Assembly: GCF_900103125.1 (NCBI RefSeq)
Contig: NZ_FNJV01000006.1
Span: forward strand, 62,001-126,000
Source: Mucilaginibacter sp. OK268
GTDB lineage: Bacteria; Bacteroidota; Bacteroidia; Sphingobacteriales; Sphingobacteriaceae
Length of the DNA: 64,000 bases
Reading direction: 5' to 3'
The first letter of the stretch is position 1; each line of letters begins with the position of its first letter. Below are positions 28,001 to 35,969 of this stretch, piece after piece. The notes beneath the pieces are model-generated. The model was given only the letters and a program-made list of their open reading frames with translations, did no database searches and had not been told where the DNA came from. Both the position numbers and the translations under genes were made by a program.

Positions 28001-30675
28001 CGGGTCAGCTATATGTAACCGTCAGCAAAGATGAGAACTGGGTGAGCGGCAGAAGTGGTACAACGGAAGAATACAAAGATAAAGAGGGCCATGTGGTGCT
28101 GAAACGGACGTTTAACGGTGCGGAAAACGCATTGCAGATCCTGTCGACATATTATGTGTATGACAATCTGGGCAACCTGGCCTATGTACTGCCACCTGGC
28201 ACCAACCCGGATGCTGCCAGCATCCCACCCTATGCGGGCAGCCTGGGCTATACCTACCGATATGACGAAAGAAACAGGTTAACCCAAAAGAAAATCCCGG
28301 GCAAGGGCTGGGAGTTTACCGTGTATAACAAGTTGGATCAGCCGGTATTGACCCAGGACAGCCTTCAAAGACAAGCCAACCAATGGACAGTAACCAAATA
28401 CGATGGTGTGGGAAGGGTGATTTTGACTGGGTTATGGAATGCGGGCTCTGCCAAAATACTAAAAACCCTACAGGATAGTATCTATGGCAAAAAGCAATGG
28501 GATAAGCGGGATAGTACCAATACCCTGGCAAATTACCCAACCGGCTATATTTTGAGTAGTTATCCTACACTGAGCAAAGCACTGACAATCAATTATTATG
28601 ACGATTACAATATTCCGAAACTGCCTATTGGTTATAAAGTAACCAACGGAGTAAGTATGATGACCCAGGGCTTGCTGACAGCCAGTACGACTGCGGTATT
28701 GAATACGATCACCAATCCTACCCCTGATATGCTTTTGGACGTCAATTATTATGATGATAAGGGAAGAAACATCCGGAGCTATAAACAACATTATCTGGGT
28801 GCCGTAGCAGACACTGCCAATTTTGATGTGGTATTGAATACTTACAATTTCAATGACCAGGTAACCAACATCAACCGGAGACATTTTACCCGGGCGACGA
28901 TGGGAACGCCGCGGCTGACGATCATAAACGACTACAGCTATGACCATATGGGCAGGAAGCTGACGACACGGGAACAGCTCCAGAACGGGCTCCTGAGCGG
29001 GCTCCAGCCGGCTGATATGAGACCGATCCTGTCGAAGATAGAATATAACGAACTGGGGCAAGTATGGAAGAAAAACCTGCACAGTACAGACAGTGTCACC
29101 TTTAAACAAACCATCACTTATAGTTATAACGAACGGGGCTGGTTGTCGATTAGCAACGCGCCTATGTTCGCTGAAGCTTTATATTACAACGAAAATAGCA
29201 GCAATAAGCAATATAACGGAAATATCGCCTACCAGCTTTGGGGAACGTCGGCAGGGCTGAACAATAACTATACCTATGGCTATGACCAGCTGAACCGGCT
29301 CATCACGGCCAATTCAACTACAGGGAATAATGAGAACGGTATTACCTACGACCCGATGGGCAATATTACGGCGCTGAAACGTTACGCGGCCAATGCGCAA
29401 ATCGACCAGCTGACGTACAACTACACGGCCGGGACAAATACCCTGCAAAGCGTGACGGATGCGAATCCTAGCAATGCGGGGCTGAAAAGCGGTACAGCCA
29501 ATTATACTTATGATGGTAACGGTAACCTGACAGCAGACAACAGCAAAGGGATCACCGGTATCAGCTACAATTTACTGAATCTGCCGCAGGCGATCACAGG
29601 CAAAAGCACTACCTATACTTATGATGCCACAGGGCAAAAACTAAGCAGATTGATCGGTACCAATAAAACGGATTATATCTCTGGTATTCAATATGATGGC
29701 ACAGCAGCATCCTCAACGATCAGTTTTATCCAGACGGAAGAAGGCCGGGCCTTACCGAAAGATGCCACAACCTACAACTACGAATACAGCTTAACCGACC
29801 ACCTGGGCAATAGCCGGGTGAACTTTGATACGGGCACAGGCACAGCCCGCCAGGTACAGGTGGATGATTACTATGCCTTCGGGATGGAGATCAGCACCAG
29901 TGTGGCCAGTCCAAAAAATGAGTATCTTTACAATAAGAAAGAGTTGCAGGAAAACCTGGGTTTATACGATTATGGCGCCAGGTTCTACGATCCAGTTATT
30001 GCCAGGTGGACGAGCGTGGATCCATTAGTTGAAGAGGATCAGGAAAGCACTACGCCTTATGGATATGTGTTTGATAATCCTGTTAAATTAACCGATCCGG
30101 ATGGTAGAGAACCATGTTGCGAACTGGAATTACAGATACTTGGAGGGGGCGCAGCAGCTGCCGAAACGGTTGAAGTCGGAAGCCTTGGTACAGGAACGTT
30201 ACTTGCGGGAGGAATTTTACTTAGTGCAGGGGCAGGTGCCGGTCTAGCGTACTTGAGCGAACATCTCCCTCATTTGAGTGGTTCTTTTCCTTCTAGCTCG
30301 GGCGATCATCCAGTAATGTCTCGAGACAATACCAGAGTTAATAGCTATTTGCCACGAACTGCTCCCACTATTATTAACAATAATACAAGTAAAAAGGGTG
30401 ATACAACAGAAAGAGGTACAGCAGGAAAACTTGAAAAATCTCCAACTGGCAAAGGAACAGTCCCTCCTTCAGAAAGAGCGAAACAAAGAGTTCCTTCAGC
30501 CAAAGAAAAAGCAAAAGAAAGAGAAGATAATGACAATAAGTGCGCTAATTGTGGTAATGAAACAAAAGCAAAAGATACAAGGCCACATCATTATCCAGAT
30601 AGACATGCAGATGGCGGCAAAAAAACAGTTCCTGTTTGCAAAGAGTGTCATACATATTTACATAGTAAAAATTAA
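25084..30675 (+). CDS. Rhs toxin protein with Ig-like repeats and HNH-like C-terminal domain
   Basis: This 1863-residue secreted protein has a signal peptide (1-25), an Ig-like start (CPTAGQTYTYSV), seven tandem Ig-like repeats of about 90 residues (112-770), a DUF6443-like segment (VQYFDGLGRPLQTVEVKGSP), many YD repeats and an RHS core (YDYGARFYDPVIARWTSVDP). The core ends at DPDGRE (1671-1676), the usual cleavage point. The remaining 187 residues are a different, Gly/Ala-rich then basic tip. It ends in a zinc-ribbon HNH-like nuclease pattern: CANC at 1820-1823, PHHYPDRHADGG and CKECHTYLH. It is followed six bases on by a likely immunity gene. Confidence 0.88.
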   Translation: MIKNIKACLLLTSLFMLSAFRSQAQMSISGTTCPTAGQTYTYSVSSSYTSGQPTQWQVNGGLIAGTSSNSQNGTGLSSISVVWNTGVSSGTVFCHVYSSTPQDASLTVSASSPLVPGNITSNVGQSVYKTTPATIGCSAASAGGCAPISYSYQWQQSTNQADWTNVPGATGQDLSFSSAPAQTTSYRRYVSTNSGNNGYSGVATVNILPPLSGGSANPSTQTIFSGSTPATIVVSPASVGGGNCNNNYGYQWTSSSNGTDFYPVSGATGTSYTPPVLTQTMYYQLRVTCNSESATSNSTVVNVVPHLVSGTISSSGITINYGTAPAAISSTTATGGMCNSSYSYQWQQSTDGNNTFTDISGATGTNYTPGTLTATTGYRLRTICNSETVYTGVYTVTVYPLLVPGTVSSSAGTINYNSAVTLTSTAATGGSRTYTYQWQSSTGGAAYTNITGATTQNYGPVNLVATTSYQLVVNSNGLPKTSNSVTVTVYPQLLAGAVTPASQTLNYNVPSSTLSGVAATGGNGTYTYQWQSAAASGGPYTPISGATGLGYAPGTLAASSYYQLVVTSNGATATSNTAAVTMYPQFTAGTISPVSQTINYNTAAAAITSTAATGGSSSYTYQWQSSPNGTTWTNIPSATALSYSPGILTSTIYYRLVSTSNGVNATSSTAMVTVYPQLIAGTISPSSQSIAYGTTPASLIATAATGGNNVYAYQWQQSADNVSWANIPGATSDSYSPGALTANTYYRRSVTSNGLILSSVAAGVTVTGASLVMGTNPSQAMNYIVTSTLRTGISAISGPAQLAAMKIGDVNQTVQYFDGLGRPLQTVEVKGSPARNDVIQPVAYDQFGREAQKYLPYVTTGSNDGSYKTNALSGGQSQFYAAPPAGVTAVSGPFAVTNFEPSPLNRVLEQGAPGTDWQPAAGHTQKIVYTTNNEIPLSNTSGTMLAMLYTATINANGSRTLVLGNNQVNFYKSGQLYVTVSKDENWVSGRSGTTEEYKDKEGHVVLKRTFNGAENALQILSTYYVYDNLGNLAYVLPPGTNPDAASIPPYAGSLGYTYRYDERNRLTQKKIPGKGWEFTVYNKLDQPVLTQDSLQRQANQWTVTKYDGVGRVILTGLWNAGSAKILKTLQDSIYGKKQWDKRDSTNTLANYPTGYILSSYPTLSKALTINYYDDYNIPKLPIGYKVTNGVSMMTQGLLTASTTAVLNTITNPTPDMLLDVNYYDDKGRNIRSYKQHYLGAVADTANFDVVLNTYNFNDQVTNINRRHFTRATMGTPRLTIINDYSYDHMGRKLTTREQLQNGLLSGLQPADMRPILSKIEYNELGQVWKKNLHSTDSVTFKQTITYSYNERGWLSISNAPMFAEALYYNENSSNKQYNGNIAYQLWGTSAGLNNNYTYGYDQLNRLITANSTTGNNENGITYDPMGNITALKRYAANAQIDQLTYNYTAGTNTLQSVTDANPSNAGLKSGTANYTYDGNGNLTADNSKGITGISYNLLNLPQAITGKSTTYTYDATGQKLSRLIGTNKTDYISGIQYDGTAASSTISFIQTEEGRALPKDATTYNYEYSLTDHLGNSRVNFDTGTGTARQVQVDDYYAFGMEISTSVASPKNEYLYNKKELQENLGLYDYGARFYDPVIARWTSVDPLVEEDQESTTPYGYVFDNPVKLTDPDGREPCCELELQILGGGAAAAETVEVGSLGTGTLLAGGILLSAGAGAGLAYLSEHLPHLSGSFPSSSGDHPVMSRDNTRVNSYLPRTAPTIINNNTSKKGDTTERGTAGKLEKSPTGKGTVPPSERAKQRVPSAKEKAKEREDNDNKCANCGNETKAKDTRPHHYPDRHADGGKKTVPVCKECHTYLHSKN
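25417..27393 (+). repeat. Seven tandem Ig-like repeat units within the Rhs gene
   Basis: Seven units of about 270-280 bases encode a shared pattern: GTISPSSQTINYGT, an AATGG turn, YTYQWQSS, IPGATSxSYSPG, YYRLVSTSNG and VTVYPQL. The last four units are the most similar to one another. Such modules usually act as a stalk outside the cell. Repeat number may vary between strains. Confidence 0.85.
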
Positions 30676-30681
30676 TGAACA

Positions 30682-31389
30682 ATGACAAATACGGAATTTT
30701 TAGACATCATAAGAAAAAACATTGATGAAAATGGCTATCATATTACGCTAGTCAATGGTGGGCAAAATCCAAATTTTTCTTATTCAATAGGATTATCCGA
30801 AAGGTTCGGTTTTGAATTGATTATTGCAGGAGGATTTAAATCTATAAAAGAGAATGAATTTATATTTGGACATATATATGAAAAGCTACAATCTGGATCT
30901 ACAGTTAATTCTCAGTTTTCATTATCCGACAACGACGTTTTCTATTTAGGTACTGTAGATTCATCTTGGTGTGAAAAATTAATGTTAGGAGTTTATGATT
31001 ATTATAGTGTAGATAAAATCACGGCTTATCAAATTATTCCTATAGAAAGAACATTGGACACACCACTAATGTCAGATGCAGTAATTCCAAATGACCCTGT
31101 TTGGAAATGGCTATATACGGATTGGAATATCGATGCGCCTAAAAATTCTTATGTAATAACTGATCTTAATGCTTTAAAAGGCAAAACAATAACTGAGGTC
31201 GCTAAATGGGAAGACCATGTATGGGAAATGTTTTCAGGGCCGGGGCCAGATGTAGAAAAAGAGGATATAAGGATAGTCCCATTAGGAACCATCTTAGGAA
31301 TTGACGCTACATTAAAACCAATTGTAAACTTGATTGTCGGTCAAGGTTTGTGGCGAGATAATAAAGATTCAAGCTGGCAAGATTGGTAA
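30682..31389 (+). CDS. DUF4262 protein, probable immunity protein for the Rhs toxin
   Basis: This 235-residue protein starts TNTEFLDIIRKNIDENGYHITLVNG and continues PNFSYSIGLSERFGFELIIAGG, the pattern of DUF4262. There is no signal peptide, so it stays in the cytoplasm, where a nuclease toxin would act. It begins six bases after the toxin gene stop and shares the more AT-rich composition of the toxin tip rather than of the Rhs body. In polymorphic toxin loci this position is occupied by the cognate immunity gene. The family label is good; the immunity role is inferred. Confidence 0.75.
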   Translation: MTNTEFLDIIRKNIDENGYHITLVNGGQNPNFSYSIGLSERFGFELIIAGGFKSIKENEFIFGHIYEKLQSGSTVNSQFSLSDNDVFYLGTVDSSWCEKLMLGVYDYYSVDKITAYQIIPIERTLDTPLMSDAVIPNDPVWKWLYTDWNIDAPKNSYVITDLNALKGKTITEVAKWEDHVWEMFSGPGPDVEKEDIRIVPLGTILGIDATLKPIVNLIVGQGLWRDNKDSSWQDW

Positions 31390-31432
31390 ACCCTGCCTAT
31401 ATCATGTGAATAAGAATTGAGATGTAATAAGT

Positions 31433-31460
31433 AAGCCCAATCATTCGTTGGGCTTTTACT
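31433..31460 (+). terminator. Rho-independent terminator after the immunity gene
   Basis: AAGCCCAA (31433-31440) pairs exactly with TTGGGCTT (31448-31455) around a seven-base loop, and TTACTTTTTC follows. It lies 43 bases after the immunity gene stop and ends the Rhs operon. Confidence 0.85.
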
Positions 31461-31576
31461 TTTTCAATACGAGTTGCTTTGAATTAGTATTCTTGGCTTT
31501 GTAATCCTTAATAAGAGCATCTATCACAGAATACAATTGTTTCCTGTCGTCATTAAATAACCTGCTGATTTCTTTC

Positions 31577-31737
31577 ATGCAAGGCAAAAAAGAATACCAG
31601 GAAAAACTTTTCATCCGCTTCCAGCTTTCAGACTATGTTCCCAGCGACAATTTCTACAGACGGCTAAAAATATACTCGATCTCACCTTTGTTTACGATAT
31701 GACTGCTAAATATTATGGCACAGAAGGGCAAAAGAGA
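31577..31737 (+). pseudogene. IS1182-type transposase N-terminal remnant
   Basis: The ATG at 31577 begins MQGKKEYQEKLFIRFQLSDY and then VPSDNFYRRLK, the characteristic N-terminus of Bacteroidota IS1182-family transposases. One missing A in the run near 31668 shifts the frame; ILDLTFVYDMTAKYYGTEGQ follows in the next frame. Homology ends at EGQK, about 54 codons in, where the intact protein would have several hundred more residues. It marks an old insertion near the right end of the element. Confidence 0.75.
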
Positions 31738-31958
31738 ACCCGCTGCCGCGAGTTTGTAACCATAAATGTTCGAAACCTTAATAGTTATTATATTTAAGGA
31801 ATGACAGCCAACAGGTTTTAAACTTAATACCTTGACCAGTACGAAGAAAGGAAAGTAAGGGAACAACTTAAAAACGTACAACGGCTGCTTAAGTCATAGT
31901 ATCGAATTAAAATTTAATTCTCCATTTTAAAGTCTGCGTGATAAATATTCTATCGCAG

Positions 31959-31981
31959 TGTTACTTATTTGTTACTTTTTG
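31959..31981 (+). repeat. GTTAC-type repeats near right end
   Basis: TGTTACT, a four-base gap and TGTTACTTTTTG repeat the arrangement found at 13473-13495 near the integrase. An inverted GTAAC follows at about 31984. These sites lie inside the outer ATACCCGCCAT repeat, as arm-type sites would. Confidence 0.5.
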
Positions 31982-32014
31982 AATGTAACTAATTGTAATA
32001 CAGTTATAAATTCA

Positions 32015-32025
32015 ATACCCGCCAT
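32015..32025 (+). repeat. Candidate right attachment core
   Basis: ATACCCGCCAT is identical and in the same orientation to 13334-13344. Its reverse complement here would read ATGGCGGGTATT, like the start of hemW. It is the outermost candidate boundary of the element on this side. Confidence 0.45.
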
Positions 32026-32245
32026 GTGGCAAAGTTCATAAATATATTCAGTAAATGATATTAAGTTAAGCGTAGTTTCAATGAAGAGAATTTAATTGTA
32101 ATAACATATCAAACGTTTGTGCGGTATTTTATTACGATTGTTATTATCCGCACTCTATATTTATGACACTATGGTCTAATGGTTATTGCTAACAAGATTA
32201 GAACCTTATAACTAAAATTTATCACACACCGCATACAATCAATTC

Positions 32246-33754
32246 ATGAAGAAATTATTAACCATTGTGTTTTTAGCCGCCGGGCTTACTGCCTTTGCTC
32301 AAACTGCCCAAAAAGATCCGGCAACAGTTCTTATTTCTCCCCAACAACCCCTTTCTAAAAACGATACCGATTTTAGAAAGGCAATAGCCAAATGGAGCGA
32401 TGAAATATTAAAAAGCACCAATTATAAAAACGTCAAAGCGCAGCCTTCATCAGCAATTTTTCCGGGCGCGGTAAAACCAGGTTATCAATTGGTAAGCCAA
32501 ACTGTAAGTATCTCGCACAAAAAAATAGCTGCTAGCCTGGTAGGTATTGTATCCACTTTAGGCTATTCGGGTTATGATCATGATATCATGTATAGTACCG
32601 GCTTGTATGCCGTAGCCGGGCAATATATTGAGATAGACGTACCTAAAAATACCAATACCGATAATTTGGAAGTGCAAATTGGCGCTCATAGCGATAGGCT
32701 GAATTATTGGGTAGCGGGCACCGAAGATTGGCGCCGTATGCCCATCATTACCAAAACACAAAAATTGGTGGTTGGTGTAAACAAACTGGCTTCGCCTTTT
32801 GGTGGTTTGATCTACATTAACCTAAACCCGAAAAGCGAAAGCAGAAAAATTGATCTTAAAATTAGCCATGCCGTAACCGCCCCGCTTTTTGTGTTGGGCA
32901 AAACCTCGCAAAGCGATTGGGAGAACCAACTCAAAAATAACAAAGCGCCCTGGGGTGAAATGGCTACCGAAAACGTAATTTTAACCTTGCCCGATAGTGT
33001 TTTGCAAACTGTTAAAAATCCACAGGAAGTAATGAAGCTTTGGGACCTGATTATTGGGGGCGAAATGGACCTTGCCCAAATGCCCTTACCATTTTACAGG
33101 GCGCAACGTTTGGTTCCCGATGAGCATATTGGCGGTGGCTATATGCATAGTGGTTATCCAATAATGATACATCACTCCCCTACAAAACACATGTTATCCA
33201 ACGAAATTATGGCTAACCCAGAGCTTTTGATGAAGCCCAGCGGTGGTGGGGCCAATTGGGGCTTTTTTCACGAAATAGGTCACAATATGCAAAACCTGAA
33301 CTGGGTATTTGGCGGTACAACCGAAGTAAGTAACAACTTTTTTTCGTTGTACATGTTTGATAGATTGATGGGTGGGCGAGACAATGCACATACAGCAATT
33401 TCAAATGCCAATACACAAAAGCAGATGAAGAAATATTTTACTGAAGGGGCCAATTACGAAAAATGGAAAAAGGACCCGTTTTTGGGTTTAATAATGTTCC
33501 GCCAAATGCAGGAGGGCTTTGGTTGGGAAAGCTTTAAAGCTTTTTTTAGAGAATATCAAAAAATTGGACCAGGCATCGGTGAGTTAAATGATCAGCAAAA
33601 ACGAGATCTATGGGTGAAAACCTACTCAAACATTGTAAAAAGAAACCTGGCGCCATTTTGGAATATCTGGGGTGTAACCATCAGCGATAGTGTAAACAAA
33701 GGGCTTTCTGTTTACCCGCAATGGATGCCTTATAATTTTCCACCGCAAAACTAA
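32246..33754 (+). CDS. Secreted M60-family metallopeptidase
   Basis: A signal peptide (1-18, ending TAFAQ) precedes an N-terminal beta-rich domain and an M60 (enhancin-like) peptidase domain. The zinc-binding HEIGH motif is at residues 342-346 in GFFHEIGHNMQNLNW, with a downstream Glu in TTEVSNN as expected for gluzincins. M60 enzymes cleave mucin-type or other O-glycoproteins outside the cell or at its surface. The 502-residue length is ordinary. It is the first chromosomal-looking gene to the right of the element and is convergent with the antiporter gene. Confidence 0.9.
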   Translation: MKKLLTIVFLAAGLTAFAQTAQKDPATVLISPQQPLSKNDTDFRKAIAKWSDEILKSTNYKNVKAQPSSAIFPGAVKPGYQLVSQTVSISHKKIAASLVGIVSTLGYSGYDHDIMYSTGLYAVAGQYIEIDVPKNTNTDNLEVQIGAHSDRLNYWVAGTEDWRRMPIITKTQKLVVGVNKLASPFGGLIYINLNPKSESRKIDLKISHAVTAPLFVLGKTSQSDWENQLKNNKAPWGEMATENVILTLPDSVLQTVKNPQEVMKLWDLIIGGEMDLAQMPLPFYRAQRLVPDEHIGGGYMHSGYPIMIHHSPTKHMLSNEIMANPELLMKPSGGGANWGFFHEIGHNMQNLNWVFGGTTEVSNNFFSLYMFDRLMGGRDNAHTAISNANTQKQMKKYFTEGANYEKWKKDPFLGLIMFRQMQEGFGWESFKAFFREYQKIGPGIGELNDQQKRDLWVKTYSNIVKRNLAPFWNIWGVTISDSVNKGLSVYPQWMPYNFPPQN

Positions 33755-33847
33755 AATGGTGAGGTGCTCGATCAAACAAAAATAAACGTTTGTGTGGACA
33801 ATACCGAGCCCTTGACCATTTGATTCGGAAATAGAGGCTATTCTGAT

Positions 33848-35134
33848 TTATTCATCTGAATTGACCAGATGTGACAAAGGCGGAGTAGATACTTGTAAAT
33901 TTTGTTCTTTTAAAAAGTAGTATTTCATAATTGGGCCGGAGATGATCATGGTAACCACGGTCATCACCACCAAGCCTTCAAATACAGGTTCGCTGATTAT
34001 TTTTGCCTGTAGGGCCAGTAAGCCTAAAACAATTTCCTGCGAGCCTCTGGCATTCATGCCGAAGGCTACTGCTATGGATTCGTTTTTGGTCATGCCACTC
34101 AAGGCGCTGCCAATTCCGGCGCCTATGAGCTTTGCAAGGCAGGCAATAATCAGAATGATGACCACAACCTCAAGGTTAAAATTGGCGATAAAGTTGAGCC
34201 TTAATCCAACGGAAGCAAAGAATAATGGCGCGAGCACGTTGATGGTAAACTGATGCAGCACATGTTTATGTTTTTCGGTAAAGTATTCCGAATCATTAAT
34301 ACCTACGCCAACTAAAAAAGCGCCAAAAACGCCACGAACACCAAGCCCTTCTGTGATACAGGCGCTAATGAGACACAAGCAAACGGCTACAGTAAGTACT
34401 CTGCCCGGTTTATTTTTCTTGCCCGCAAATGCCAGTAGTTTATGCATGAGCCAGCGCCCTGCCGTTAACATAAAAATGGCATAAACTATAACGGTGCTCA
34501 CCTTCCAAAAAGAAGCTTCCTGTTTACCGGCGTTCATGAGTTGAATGATCACCGAAAACAGTATCCAGCCCAAAAAATCATCAACCATAGCGGCGGTAAG
34601 TACAATGTTGCCTATGCGGGTATTCAGAATATCCAGGTCAAGCAGGATCTTGGTAATAACCGAAAGCGCGGTGATGGATAAAGCCGTGCCAAAAAAAAGC
34701 GACGTTACCAGCTGATTGTTAAAGCCATTAGCAAAATGACTTTGGTACAGAAACCAAACTGAAGCAAACCCTATGGCAAACGGAAATATAATGCCGGTGA
34801 GACTTATACTGATAGCTTGCTTGCCATTTTGGCGGATCTGTTTCAGATCTACCTCAAAGCCGGCAATGAACATGAGCAGGATGATACCAATATTAGCTAT
34901 CCCGTCAAATGCTTCAAAAGCGTGAGGGGCCGAAATGAAAATGCCTTTGAACAGATCCGGAAAAAGTAATCCCAGGAGAGTTGGTCCTACAATGATACCC
35001 GCAAAAATTTCGCCTATGATGGCCGGTAGTTTATACCTGCGACAAAGCTCACCAAGTAAACGTGCTGGTACAAGGATGATTAAAAGTATGAGTAAAAAGT
35101 GTACGATCTCTGCCGAACTGAGTTTGGAAACCAT
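33848..35134 (-). CDS. CPA2-type cation/proton antiporter
   Basis: This integral membrane protein of 428 residues has about 12 hydrophobic helices and the Kef/NapA-type membrane domain only. It contains GEIFAGIIVGPTLLG near the N-terminus, the ALSITALSVITKIL segment, the AAMVDDFLGWIL Asp-Asp motif expected at the ion-binding site, and GMNARGSQEIVLG near the end. It lacks a C-terminal TrkA-N domain. It exchanges Na+ or K+ for protons across the inner membrane. It is downstream of the serine acetyltransferase by nine bases and may share its transcript. Confidence 0.92.
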   Translation of the reverse strand: MVSKLSSAEIVHFLLILLIILVPARLLGELCRRYKLPAIIGEIFAGIIVGPTLLGLLFPDLFKGIFISAPHAFEAFDGIANIGIILLMFIAGFEVDLKQIRQNGKQAISISLTGIIFPFAIGFASVWFLYQSHFANGFNNQLVTSLFFGTALSITALSVITKILLDLDILNTRIGNIVLTAAMVDDFLGWILFSVIIQLMNAGKQEASFWKVSTVIVYAIFMLTAGRWLMHKLLAFAGKKNKPGRVLTVAVCLCLISACITEGLGVRGVFGAFLVGVGINDSEYFTEKHKHVLHQFTINVLAPLFFASVGLRLNFIANFNLEVVVIILIIACLAKLIGAGIGSALSGMTKNESIAVAFGMNARGSQEIVLGLLALQAKIISEPVFEGLVVMTVVTMIISGPIMKYYFLKEQNLQVSTPPLSHLVNSDE

Positions 35135-35143
35135 GATGAAATA

Positions 35144-35962
35144 TTATTGCAAACTTTCTTTTACTTCTATCCTAAGCTGATGCGTGTTAAACACATGAGA
35201 GTAAGGTTGAACACTTTTTGTTAAAAATACACTTCCACCAATTACGCTATGATGGCCAATCACTGTTCGGCCGCCCAATATGGTGCTGCGTGCATAAATG
35301 ATCACATTATCCTCAACTGTGGGATGACGTTTGACATCTGACAATACCTTGCTAACCTGCGATGCCCCCAATGTTACCCCCTGATAAATAGTAACGTTTT
35401 TACCTATAATGCTGGTTGCCCCAATGACAATGCCTGTACCATGATCAATACAAAATGGTACACCGATAACTGCCTTGGGATGGATATCAACCCCGGTTTT
35501 ACCATGCGCATGTTCGCTCAATATTCTTGGTAAAATCGGGATGGAAGCCTGCGTTAATTTATGAGCTATACGATAAACCGCTATTGCATAAAAGCCTGGG
35601 TAGGAAACGATAACCTCATGTACACTGATAGCTGCCGGATCGTTTTCATAGATCATAGATGCATCATGCCGCAGGTCCTGGTAAATTTCATTGAGTGAAT
35701 CGTAAAAAAGATTTACTGCTTTTTGTATATCGACATCACGAGGGTCGAGGTAGCTGAGCAGGATATTCTCCAGATCGATCTGGTTCTTTTTCAAATGACC
35801 GCCATAGATAGATAATTTGTGTGACCGGTTATTCGGGAACAGGAACTCAAACAGATCAAATAACCAGCCAACACAATCGCGGATGGATGGCGTAGCTTCC
35901 CACTCTGCTTTATGGGTTTGATAAAGCAGCTCAATGAAACTGTCGAATTTATCGTCCTTCAT
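35144..35962 (-). CDS. cysE: Serine O-acetyltransferase
   Basis: This 272-residue enzyme makes O-acetylserine, the direct precursor of cysteine. The N-terminal helical domain carries the Asp/His-rich serine-binding region, and the C-terminal left-handed beta helix shows hexapeptide repeats: GVDIHPKAVIGVPFCIDHGTG, TSIIGKNVTIYQGVTLGA and HPTVEDNVIIYARSTILGG. It resembles the EpsC form of the enzyme. Its place seven bases after the cysteine desulfurase gene links cysteine synthesis to the encapsulin pair, an arrangement known from Family 2A encapsulin operons. Confidence 0.92.
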   Translation of the reverse strand: MKDDKFDSFIELLYQTHKAEWEATPSIRDCVGWLFDLFEFLFPNNRSHKLSIYGGHLKKNQIDLENILLSYLDPRDVDIQKAVNLFYDSLNEIYQDLRHDASMIYENDPAAISVHEVIVSYPGFYAIAVYRIAHKLTQASIPILPRILSEHAHGKTGVDIHPKAVIGVPFCIDHGTGIVIGATSIIGKNVTIYQGVTLGASQVSKVLSDVKRHPTVEDNVIIYARSTILGGRTVIGHHSVIGGSVFLTKSVQPYSHVFNTHQLRIEVKESLQ

Positions 35963-35969
35963 ATAGCAG

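Larger units (their letters stand above)
13334..32025. mobile_element. Integrated mobilizable element with Rhs toxin cargo, mobility genes decayed
   Basis: The segment starts beside a tyrosine recombinase gene and carries an excisionase-like gene, a primase-like gene, a MobC-like gene, a relaxase gene, accessory genes, a zeta-like toxin gene and Rhs cargo. The 11-base sequence ATACCCGCCAT occurs in the same orientation at 13334-13344 and 32015-32025. Just inside each end is TGTTACT, four bases, TGTTACTTTTTG. Unlike the flanking chromosome, most mobility genes are interrupted. The boundaries are inferred from these repeats and from gene content. Confidence 0.6.
31390..32245. other. Right end of element: terminator, IS remnant, att-like repeats
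   Basis: No intact gene lies in this 856-base stretch. It contains a terminator (31433-31455), an IS1182-type transposase fragment (31577-31737), a short open frame ending NVQRLLKS near 31899 of unknown origin, the GTTAC-type repeats (31959-31981) and the right copy of the candidate att core (32015-32025). The remainder, up to the M60 peptidase gene, is AT-rich and should hold that gene's promoter. Confidence 0.6.

Noticed and set aside
28468..29109. 213-codon antisense ORF inside the Rhs toxin gene
   Set aside because: It lies wholly opposite a well-supported gene and its sequence (many Ile/Tyr/Arg from reversed YD repeats) is a shadow.
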